Source: Anticarsia gemmatalis
Taxonomy: Eukaryota > Arthropoda > Insecta > Lepidoptera > Erebidae
DNA: 64,000 nt
Assembly (NCBI RefSeq): GCF_050436995.1
Contig: NC_134763.1
Span: 10,907,001-10,971,000, forward strand
Direction: 5' to 3'
A program made the position numbers and the translations under genes. The notes beneath the pieces were generated by a model. The model was not told the DNA's origin and searched no databases. It saw only the letters and a program-made list of their open reading frames with translations. Position 1 is the stretch's first letter. Each line of letters begins with the position of its first letter. This document shows positions 22,593-32,100 of the stretch, piece after piece.

Positions 22593-22696
22593 GTTAATAT
22601 GTTAAAAAATAATAAAGATTTAATAATAATCTAATTTATAGAAATTAGATTATTATTATTATTTATATTAAATCTTTATTATTTTTTACTATTAAC
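22593..22696. repeat. Near-perfect 100-bp palindrome
   Basis: The left half (22593-22637) has 'aaaaaataataaagattta' and 'aataataatctaattt'. The right half is its complement with one extra AT-rich insertion. The central spacer is about 4 bases. It is likely a foldback MITE and would form a stable hairpin in RNA. Long perfect symmetry implies a young insertion. Confidence 0.7.
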
Positions 22697-25617
22697 AACA
22701 CGGCCGCATTTACAACTATATAAATCAAGAAAAGCAAAACACAAAATTTAAAACTAAGTGGAGACCCCCTGGTAAAAATGTTTTGTATCAGTTAGTGGGG
22801 TAATGTAGCCTAACATACCATACTGTACTAGTTACGACCAAAGAAAGATTCTTCTGACTAAACATAACTTCTAGTAAACCTTCTGCAACTATTCCTCTAC
22901 CACGTAACTCAAGAAAGGGTCCAAGATTAATAAGAACTCAGCCAGTAATGGTCACTTTTTGTTTTATTGCACAAAACAGTCTTGACGTGGCCCATTAGCT
23001 TCGCCCACCCATTCATTCGTCCCTCATTCGTTCACTCGTACACCATTCACTCAACGATCACCTGGGGACTAGGTTAGGTTTCAGATAATCGGAGGCATTA
23101 CTGTTTCTTGTTTTCCCTTTATTTTGGGAAATTCGGTGGGTTTCTTTGTTAGTATTTATAGTTCCAATTACATGGTTCAGACATGAATCACTGGGGTAAT
23201 TTTGTTAACTGAGTTGGGTTACGTCAGGAATACCTTTGCCGTGTAAAGTAATGACCATGTTACGTGTAAAAGTTCTTTTATGCAGACTTTAACATAAACA
23301 TTAAATTGTAAAACAGCACAATGTTCTGTTTCGTTTTTATACGGTTTTTAAACACAGGGAATTCTGATACGTTTGGTACTAATGTTTTTTTTTTCCTTTA
23401 CAAAATATGTTCCATACAATCTATAAAGATATTAAACGAAAGATTGCAATAAACTCAATCTATAGTAATTGCTGTAAAGGTATAGGAAAAAACATCATTT
23501 TTAATACTGTAGTAAGATAACTGCGGGGCGCAGCTAAAACCAAATACAAACAAATCAAAACAACTTATTTATTTCCAAATAAAATAATTAGTGATTTGTT
23601 AATTTCACGTCTTTTTCACAAAACAGAGACCAACCTTATCGTTTTGGCGATAACATTTTCTTTATAAATACAATAAAATTACTAATTAACTAATCCAATC
23701 CCAATCAACATATAAAATTATAATCAGCATTACGCCCAACGATTTAAAAGCAGTACCGCGGGTACCTAAATACGAAACAAGCGCGGTTCAGCTCAATAAA
23801 TTCCGATGTTAGTCCCAGTACTAATTAGTGCGGCGACTGAACAGTGTAGACACGGCGCAGATAAGTTAATTGCCTATCCCAGACCTTTCTGATGCGATAC
23901 GATGTTTTGAAATGAGAGAAATATCAAATTAGATTTTAAAATGAAATGTGTTGGAGTAAGTAGTAAAGGTAGAGAAGTCGATTTAATTTCTTACTTTACC
24001 ACTTTAGAACATGAGCCTCATTTTATATATAAAATACCTATGTTTGACAAATAAACTATTTTGATTTGATATATTAAAAGAAGTATTATGCTTGGCACAG
24101 TAAATGTACTTTGAATTCTCAAGAAAAACATGGGAAGATCTCGTAGCGGGACACTTTCACAGTTCTTTGAAAAAGTTATGAACAATGTAAAAAAAATCCA
24201 GGCATCCAGCAAAGTCGAATAGTGGTCTTTTTTCTATCCTATTTTATTTAGAGTCTGAATAGACAAGCTTTTCTTGTATTCTTTCAATTAAATTACGTGT
24301 TACAAGAAATTAAGTGGCGACACTTTAATTTAAGCAACATGTCATTAAAAGCACCACCAAATCAAGCTGGCCAAGAAATCGTGATTATACCTTTTGAAAT
24401 CGTACCTTCTAAATCACCATATACTACAATCAAAATAAAACTGGCAAAGATTAATATAAATAAAGTTAATCAACAAATGTAGCGGTACCAGATGGCAAGC
24501 TCGATGGGGCATCAAAATGCTATTTTACAATAATTTTAATCCACTAATTGGGTAAGCCTGCCCAGAAGGGATAATTAGCAAATTGGCTGATGATATTATT
24601 TTTAGGCGATAAAGGTCGACCTCTGTGTGGTGCAAGTGATGAGTGATTTTCATATGTTACCGCGACAGTTTCTAGAGATATAAGACGAAGCAGGTATAGC
24701 TACACAATATATTTTTAAATGTTTGAGTGAGTTTAAGTATACAAAACATTTGTACACGTTTTATATTATCTTTAATTTCCTCTACCTAACAATATACTTA
24801 AGCATTCGAGTAACAAATTTCATAATTATTCAAATTATAAATTAGTAGTTACAAATTATAGGCTGAGATGGGGATAGGAACCCAAGGCACAAGACGTATT
24901 GTTATTTATTCTTTAAGAACGTGAATTAGTCATTCTTTTTTTAGCACATCTAAGAAAACCTTTTTGAAATCATTCTCAAAAAATCTTGTTTGATTTATAA
25001 ACTCACAGATGACCATAAATCTTACAATTAATTTTGTGTAACAAATATTCTCTAATATATTTTCAACAGCATCATTTTCAGACCCGCATTCTCTTTCATC
25101 TTGCGCCGCAAAAGTCTGGTGAATCTACCTCATTTTAAATTAAGCAATTCAGATATCGTTTATGATAATCCTCCTCTAATGTGGGCCCATTTTATGGATT
25201 AATTATATTTTATTAATTTTATGCAGACGCTCGTTTGCCTGATGTAATTTCTATCGCTGATAACGTTTTGATTATGATTATGTTATAATAAGGCTGTGTG
25301 AAATACTGTTTGGTAAAACCACAGCAATAATAAAAATCTTAGGCGTAAGAGAAATTTCATTTATAATTTAAAATTACCAAAAAATAGTATATTATAATAT
25401 ATAATGTCCATTATAATTCACTTATGAATCTTCCTCTCTTTAAAATTCCTCTTAATTGAAACATAGCTAGCACATGCCAATAAAAGATTTTAAAGGTTAA
25501 GGGTTTGCATGAGAATGCTAGCTTTAAATTATTTATTAAGTAATTTCCGTATTTTTTAATAATAATGCAGTTTTATCAATGTTCACTTTTTTAATCCTTT
25601 GTGTTATCATTTTTTAG
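22697..25617. other. Mostly unassigned AT-rich DNA
   Basis: No gene recognised. Balanced non-repetitive patches occur at about 22980-23080 and 23745-23895 ('gtaccgcgggtacc', 'gtgcggcgactgaacag'), candidates for conserved non-coding elements. The first shares 'tcacctgggga' and nearby words with 5896-5926. Confidence 0.4.
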
Positions 25618-25672
25618 CCCATTACTGTCCCACTGGGCAAATGAGGGAGGATTTAGACCTTGAGTCCGAGTC
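25618..25672 (+). repeat. Dispersed repeat family C, 5' fragment
   Basis: 'gcccattactgtcccactgg', 'gcaaatgagggagg' and 'ccttgagtccgag' match the front of family C; the rest is absent. Confidence 0.5.
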
Positions 25673-26564
25673 ATTAAAATCATTATTTACTTGTCTTACT
25701 GCTTTTATAAACGCAATTATATATCCTTGTTTTTATATATAAACAATTAACATTCTATCACATTAAATTAACCTCTAGCTCTAACCCCATCCGAAAGAAT
25801 CACACCTGTTTATCGATAAACCACCACATTTTGCGTGACACACAACATTAAATAACCAACAGTAACCAAAAATCACATAATCCTATTCCCAAAACATTCA
25901 AGCAACAAAGCTCCGATAATAATATTAAATTGAAATAATCTACATCCTATTGAACATTGTACAAACGGTACCGACCGACCTAATTTTAGATAACTTGAGA
26001 GAAATTTATCTGTCTTCAGCAAAAAGAGGAGTACAAAGGCGGGCGATACCAAGTCCCTTGAATTAATTCCCTGCCCGCATTCTACTCAGATTCAACCTAG
26101 GTTTACAGTACTACAGGTTGAATTATAGAGGGAATATCTGCCGTCTCTTGGGGATGTTAATGTATTATTTGTAGTCTTTGAAGTTAGTTTTATGGTGAAA
26201 TTGTTGCGTGTTTCGTATCTTGGTTGCACTATCGACATGAGTTTCATCTAATACGAGATTTCAAGCGTAGTTGAAGAGATTTAGAGTTGAAAACAAAATG
26301 ATTTTGTACTCAAATAACATTTTTACTAAATTGCTTACGCAGTATTCTCTTACGACTTTTAATTAATTTTAATTATATTTAGCTAAAAACACATAATTAT
26401 TCTTTATATAAAATTTTCAGTATATCGGAAAATCCTTGAACTGTGTATGGGTCACAACTTTTGAAACCAAATTCTTCTATAACTTTACAGAGTTAATAGT
26501 AAGTTTAGTATGAAAAACTAAACAATGGAGCACTGCGGGCGACAGGAACCATTTTTATGGTATA
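25673..26564. other. Unassigned AT-rich DNA
   Basis: No gene recognised. A balanced patch at about 26020-26130 stands out. Confidence 0.4.
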
Positions 26565-26960
26565 CTAGCTGACCCGCGCAACTTCGCTTGCGTCACATAA
26601 GAAAGAATGGGTCAGAATTTTTCACGTTTTTGTAACACTTTTTACTGTTACTCTAAAATAATGCTTTTTTTTCACGAAAAATATTCTCAAAATTATTTAT
26701 ATCTCTTAATATATCGAAATCGCGCTAGGGCATATCCGCCATTAATACAGTTGCCATGACAACGGATTTTTGTTAATTCAGTGTCATTATAATATTGATT
26801 ACCCCGCGACTTCGTCCGCCACCTGAACTTTCCCGGGAAATGCGTCATTTTCCCGGGGTAAAAAGTAGCCTATGTCCTTTCCCGGGTATCAATATATCTC
26901 CATACCAAATTTCATGCAAATTGGTTCAGTAGTTGTGTATTGTGTATTTGATTGAGTAGC

Positions 26961-26991
<31 letters not shown>

Positions 26992-27022
26992 GTTACTTTC
27001 GCATTTATAATATTAGTATGGA
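26565..27022 (-). mobile_element. Chimeric Helitron joining H1 and H2 ends
   Basis: CTAG at 26565-26568 and the neighbouring 'gcgcaacttcgcttgcgtc' are the H1 3' end (minus strand). About 230 bp further in, 'accccgcgacttcgtccgcc' is an H2-type 3' end. The far end (minus strand TCCATACTAATATTATAAAT, then 'gcgaaagtaactc') is H2-like. The middle (about 26650-26795) matches neither family. The whole is bounded by A and T like a single Helitron. It may be one hybrid element or two adjacent truncated ones. It includes a CAGA microsatellite. Confidence 0.6.
26960..26991. repeat. CAGA microsatellite inside the Helitron
   Basis: About eight tandem CAGA units. Such tracts are a known internal feature of some lepidopteran Helitrons. 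Confidence 0.9.
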
Positions 27023-27382
27023 TTTGTCTAACTCTCAATACTCGATAGTATAGACTAGTAGTAGAATAGCAGCACACTTGCTATCCATACTTCAATACAC
27101 ACCATGAGCGTCGCAGGAGGCGGCAATGGGAGTATATCAGGGAGATATACAGGAGCACCTATCAGCGTATTGGCATTACTCCAGGATCGATCGAACCAGA
27201 CGGTACTACTGCTATTGTATGAGACAACTATGTGAACAGTAAGTATTGACAAATAGCACCTTCAATAAAAGATAAGGGAATAAATACATCAAGTCCGCAG
27301 CTTCTTTTGTCCTAAAAATTGACACATGAATGAGATATAAGCTAAGTAAAACATTCGTAATAAAAGTGATATTAGATTGCAG
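27023..27382. other. Unassigned DNA
   Basis: No gene recognised. Overlapping minus-strand frames of 62-71 codons (26889-27427) cross the Helitron edge and look like chance. Confidence 0.4.
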
Positions 27383-27437
27383 TACAGTCAACTTGGGTAA
27401 CTTTGAATCATTTGGGCAGTTTCCCAAGTTGACTGTA
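27383..27437. repeat. Short foldback with perfect 15-bp arms
   Basis: TACAGTCAACTTGGG at 27383-27397 and CCCAAGTTGACTGTA at 27423-27437 are exact complements across a 25-base loop. It is probably a small MITE starting and ending in TA. Confidence 0.65.
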
Positions 27438-27748
27438 GTTATATTCCTATTTGGCTACTTTTTAAATAGGCTTTACCAGACCAGATAGTTTTTTGAGAGG
27501 TCTACCTTGCTACTGCAATTCATCTTCACATAATTGACCAAGTCTTTTCCAATAAGACCATTTTTTTAGTTTCTAAAACCAAGTTTAGAAATGAGAATGA
27601 AACAAAACCGAACTAAAATAAAAAAGAGTGGTTATGAAAGTAAGTTGAAATGAATCGAGCCGCTACCATATGCAAATAATCCAGAGATCGTTTATAAATC
27701 TTCGCGTAAGTAACCAAGGGTTAACAAGATCCACGTTGCAATTAATTA

Positions 27749-27863
27749 ATGCCCGGTTTCTGAGGCACAATTAGCGGTAGTTTATCTATTGAAACTGTCA
27801 TGTTTATATGAGCTTAAACGGTTAAGATAAACTACCGCTAAATGTACCTCAGAATTCGGGCAT
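27749..27863. mobile_element. Foldback MITE (family F), about 38-bp arms
   Basis: The left arm begins ATGCCCGGTTTCTGAGG and contains 'tagcggtagtttatc'. The right arm, reverse complemented, begins ATGCCCGAATTCTGAGG with the same inner block. The loop is about 38 bases. A related pair of inner arms occurs at 54099-54170. It is non-coding and the superfamily is not determined. Confidence 0.7.
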
Positions 27864-28660
27864 AAATTTATCAAAGTAATTATCATGCATTATTTTTCTC
27901 ATTCATATTTTAAATGTGTTTCTTAACAGTAATTACACAGGCCCTTTTTTTAAAATATCCATTGAACATTTTGTACCCTTTTTTTTATGAATTTTCATTA
28001 AACATTTTGTATGCGTGACTACCAAATATTCAAGTTACAAGTCTCGTAACTTTAATCCTAATCGAGTTACAAAAATACATGGGACTTAGTTATTTACGTT
28101 TCCTTTTCAACATTTCTTTATACGTTATCTTGATAAGTTAAATTCATTTACTTGCTATCGTCACTTTGATTGTACTTTGTAATGTTATGAATTAAATTTC
28201 CTGAAAAAAAATTGTTGACATTTTTGTGTAACGAATGATACGGAACTAGAAAATTTTATATTTTTTGTTAGTTTTTAGAAACCCTATTTTTTATTTATAA
28301 GCAATTGAAATTCATTGTAACTTATTATTACAAATATTAATTCATGTCGTGTAAATGTTTTGAATTTTAGTTCCACGTAGATTTATTCAATAACATTGGC
28401 TTATAAAATCCCGCGACACCATAAAAGTGATTTACTGTTTTATTGCTTTTAATACTTAAAATTTTGGTCTCTTAGTTTCATAAACCATATTGCCGTAATA
28501 CCTAGCTATCACAATAATGTGGAAGTCTTTTAAAAACAATTCATAAGCACACATCGTTTTATATTCCCTGTACTTTAAATTCGAGAACACATAGTACCTA
28601 CCCAGACCACCAACGTAGCCCCCGATGCACGACATCCGATTAAAGTATATAAATTCGCAA
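27864..28660. other. Unassigned AT-rich DNA
   Basis: Nothing recognised. Confidence 0.45.
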
Positions 28661-28664
28661 CTAG

Positions 28665-28672
28665 TGACGTCA
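28665..28672. promoter_or_regulatory. CRE palindrome TGACGTCA
   Basis: A perfect CREB/ATF consensus in a balanced segment (about 28595-28700), 14 bases downstream of a TATA-like 'agtatataaa'. Two others are at 12944 and 31162. There is no gene nearby to tie it to, so the site is only a motif. Confidence 0.25.
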
Positions 28673-28921
28673 CAACACGCCCCTATAAGTGAAACCTTAT
28701 GACTTATTGTTATAGACTTTATGTTTATTACAATAACGCGAGAGGTGGGTCGAGATTGATGGTGATTAATATTTCTCGTTAAAAGAAATATGTGGAAGTA
28801 TTTTTGTCATTTTATGGTTATTGGTGATTGATGCTGTGATGTTGGAGTTTTGGTTTTATTTTCTCGGTTTTGTGTAAAGACGTATGCATAGCAAGATAAT
28901 ATATTAAAGCACGTGTATAAT

Positions 28922-29155
28922 TTAGTCAGTTCGGTCGGTAAACGATCTGTGGGTTAAGCAAACCTTGGCGCGGTCATTCCATAAATGCGTGACCGCATAG
29001 TGCTATTTGAACTGGGTGTATCTGTGCTTTGTAGAGCACGTAAAAAGTTGGTCCCGGTTGCTGTCAATTAAGATAAAAGTCGTTAAGCCACGTCAAAGGT
29101 CTTTCGGGCGGCTTGAATAACTTTGACACTAGGTTGCCCACTAACCATGCGATTA
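28922..29155 (+). mobile_element. 5S-rRNA-derived SINE, second copy
   Basis: The head has 'gttaagcaaaccttggcgcg' and 'aaatgcgtgaccgcatag', a degraded 5S internal control region. The body has 'gtcgttaagccacgtcaaag', 'ctttcgggcggcttgaa' and 'gacactaggttgcccactaa'. It is better preserved in the body than the copy at 11122. A clear target duplication was not found. Confidence 0.7.
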
Positions 29156-29276
29156 GTAGTTGTAGTAAGACGTTGAAAAAGCAATACCTGTTTTGTTGAC
29201 GTTGATTCTTGTTTCCTTCGAAGAAACCTTGATTGATGTTATTTATTTAAGTTTATTTTTATCATTACAATCATTC
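29156..29276. other. Short AT-rich spacer
   Basis: Nothing recognised between the SINE and the GC-rich element. Confidence 0.4.
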
Positions 29277-29279
29277 TTA

Positions 29280-29734
29280 GAGTGCGTTTACGGTGAAGCG
29301 ATTTTACACGCGTTTGCTTGAAATGGAGCGTGTTTTACGGCCGAGCCCGCGGATGGCATCGTCACGTCTCACGCGGCGTTTATCGCGGCGGCGCACGCTG
29401 CGGCGATTCTCGATGAAGCGATGCCTGTGGCGGAACCTTCTGCCTAAAACTAAGTCGGTAAACTGAGAACCCCGCGTGCGCAGCAGCGATGCCCGCCGCG
29501 TGCTTCGCTACACGCTTGAGATTACGACGCGGGCGCAGCGGCGGGCCGCGCCACTCTTCCCGCCTCGCGTCTCTATAAACAACATCGTATATTGCTATAA
29601 GTTTGTGTTTACGCGTGCGATGATACGTGCCGCTTCACGCGCCGCCGCTACGTAAACAATAAAAACGTCCGACGCGCCGCGAGACGCCACGCCACACGCG
29701 ACGCGCGACGCCCCGTGTCTCCGTAAATGAGGCC
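29280..29734. mobile_element. GC-rich non-autonomous DNA transposon with TTA target duplication
   Basis: The 455-bp block is strikingly rich in CG dinucleotides ('gcggcggcgcacgctgcgg', 'cgacgcgcgacgccccg') in AT-rich surroundings. Its ends GAGTGCGTTTACGG and, inverted, GGCCTCATTTACGG are 14-bp imperfect terminal repeats, and TTA flanks both sides (29277-29279, 29735-29737). A TTA/TWA duplication and G-starting ends fit PIF/Harbinger-type elements. Large sub-terminal arms are partly complementary. There is no ORF of note. A CpG-island promoter is the alternative, but the paired ends favour a transposon. Confidence 0.55.
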
Positions 29735-29737
29735 TTA

Positions 29738-30867
29738 TTGGTCATCCTCTTATTCGCCATCTTAGTCGATCGTTTTCGCAGCAGTCATTTAAATATGACG
29801 TTTAAAATACCCCTGATTAACATATAAAATACTTTTTTCCCCAAGGAAATCACGCAGATGAAGTCACAGGCGGAGGATAGTGTAAAATAATATTCGTTAT
29901 CCCAAAACATTTAATACGCAACTAAGCAGAAAATTCCACCATAAAATAGTCATAAATAATCCGAACATAAAACGAAGGATTTAAAGAAAATTTTCAATAT
30001 CTGTAGAGATATTTATCGTCGCCCTTTCGATCCATTAGGTGGGGTGGGGGTAGTTCCGGTTTCCGGTAAGCCGGTTCCGGCGGAAGTAAGAACACATGGC
30101 CGGCTAAGCCGTTCGATCGTAAAAAATATCTTATGAAAGACGTCTGATGGCTAAAAGACTGAAATTTATTCAACCCTTGCTGAATTCTATATTTATGATT
30201 TTTCTTTGAAAAGATTTATGCTGGAATATGTGTAAGTTTTAGGTGGATCTATGTTGGGTTTTTAGACCTCTTATGACTTATATCGACTATAAATACTGTT
30301 TACTATCAAAATAGTATTGACCTAACACCTTTTTATAACCATGGCGCAATAAATGTACCAATTTAAAAACTGGATTTCTATTAAATTTAAAACTGGACAT
30401 TTAAAGCAACTTTGTAGTTATGACTTAGTTAAATATAATTATAACACTTTTAATTGCAATTCGTTATGCTTCAAGGTGGTCGATTAAATAATTCTGGTTA
30501 ATTATGACGCGAATGAAAATTTGAGGTGGTCGATTAAACAAATTTGCAAAATTGTGATACCAACAAAAAGAAGTCTAAATTAACAACAGTCTGAGAGTAA
30601 AACAAAATTTTAAACGTTTGAAAAAAAAATACATTACTCTCTTTAATACTTTTAAGTATTTATTTTATGAGTTGCACTTAAAATTGAGTTAAGTTCCAAT
30701 TTTTTGTCACTAATTTAATGTGTGTGAAAAACAGAACTTTAGGTAAAAAAGTCGTTTCTACAAATAATTTCCAGCTTCAAAACTTGTAAGTATCGGATAG
30801 CATATCCGACAGTAAAATGACAGCGATTTTCATACGTTTAGCTTTTTCATACATTTACTGTCATTCA
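29738..30867. other. Unassigned DNA with one GC-rich patch
   Basis: At 30038-30115 a G-rich run and three TTCCGG words occur, including CCGGTTTCCGG (30056-30066) and GCGGAAGT (30080-30087), also found in the patches at 3.6 and 12.9 kb. The rest is AT-rich and unremarkable. Confidence 0.4.
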
Positions 30868-31040
30868 GTAGCTCGATTCTCTACTACTATCGACTACCGA
30901 CAACCGGCCTGTCATCGAAAAATTTTGTATGAAAATCTGATCAGCGCCTCTGACGGGCGTCGTAGAAACTATTGTGACAGAAAATTCTAAATGTCAAACT
31001 TTTGATACTCGACGGTACCGACTGTTCAGAACCGCGCTAC
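30868..31040 (-). mobile_element. Family A MITE, full length
   Basis: The ends GTAGCTCGATTCTCTACT and, inverted, GTAGCGCGGTTCTGAACAG pair. The inner blocks match the other copies in reverse orientation. At 173 bp this is a useful reference copy. The frame 31002-31205 overlaps its end and is not a gene. Confidence 0.75.
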
Positions 31041-32040
31041 AGTACGGTCAAAATTCCACTGCATTATCTAATCTCTACTTCTTCAGAAGTGTCTAAGAAT
31101 TGTATCAAAAACATACATCACACAAGTAGATTGTCAAAGCAAACGTGCAGTACGTACGGTGTGACGTCACGAGTGCTATTAAATTCCCAACTTGGACGTA
31201 CGTAACGTATTGTCACCCGCTGACCTCACGGAATAACTGTCTGTAGTTCGAAGATAGAGTATTGGCCTGTAGAGAATGTTATAGGTGAATTGCGTTTGTT
31301 TTTGCGCGGGCTACGGTTTGTTAAACATTTTAGGTTTTTGAGAATTTGATAATGGAGTTTAAAAAGTACCAAATGTTACATTGATTTAAACCAATTACAA
31401 TTAGAGCCATGAGTGATAGTTTTTATGAACCTCAAAAAGAAAAAAAAATACATATTTAGATTTGAAAGTTTTTTGTGGCTAGTTGTACATATTTAAAGCC
31501 CTTTGTGAGACCTCCTTAGCAAAAAAGTCTCCTTATTCTTGAGAGACTTTCAAATTATGTGCTATTTACGGTCACAATAGTCACATGAGCAGGGGAACAC
31601 GATCATACAAAAGACTTTCCCAAATACTGCGGCATAAATAAAATGCAGATAAATTTTGAGCTGCTTCAGCGTAAGAACATATTTAGTATTAAAAATTAAA
31701 TCACTTCAGAATACCAACACAAAAGTCCTAGCTTAGTCTTAGCATTCAACGGCCAACCTACAACTTTCCTCCACTACCCCCACTTGATCCTATATTCATC
31801 GCGCGGCACCCCTAACTTAAGGGTTGGTATCAGGACGTGTGTCGTCCAAACTTGGCAACTTAACTACTTATCAATTGTTCCGTTTAGTTTGCACCTGGAA
31901 CTTTGCGATAGTTATTTTTTTGGGTCACTAGGGTCAATTGTTTCTAGGAAAATGGGTTACTTGACTTTTTTAAAAGTTACTAAGAAAAACTCAATAAACT
32001 GCATAAGTAAATTGAATATGATAATTGGATTGGTCGTTAT
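31041..32040. other. Unassigned DNA, one CRE motif, one 128-codon frame
   Basis: A CRE palindrome TGACGTCA is at 31162-31169, between repeated 'acgtacg'-like words (31153 and 31196). The plus frame 31784-32170 (128 codons) runs into a SINE fragment and has no recognisable domain, so I do not call it a gene. Confidence 0.35.
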
Positions 32041-32100
32041 CACGCTTGTTATACCCGAAAATGTAGGCAGACGTAGTGTACAGGTGTTTAAAATTCACAC
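32041..32100 (-). repeat. 3' fragment of SINE family 2
   Basis: 'acgcttgttatacccgaaaa' and 'tgtaggcagacgtag' are the reverse complement of the 3' end seen at 39530-39560. Confidence 0.5.
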
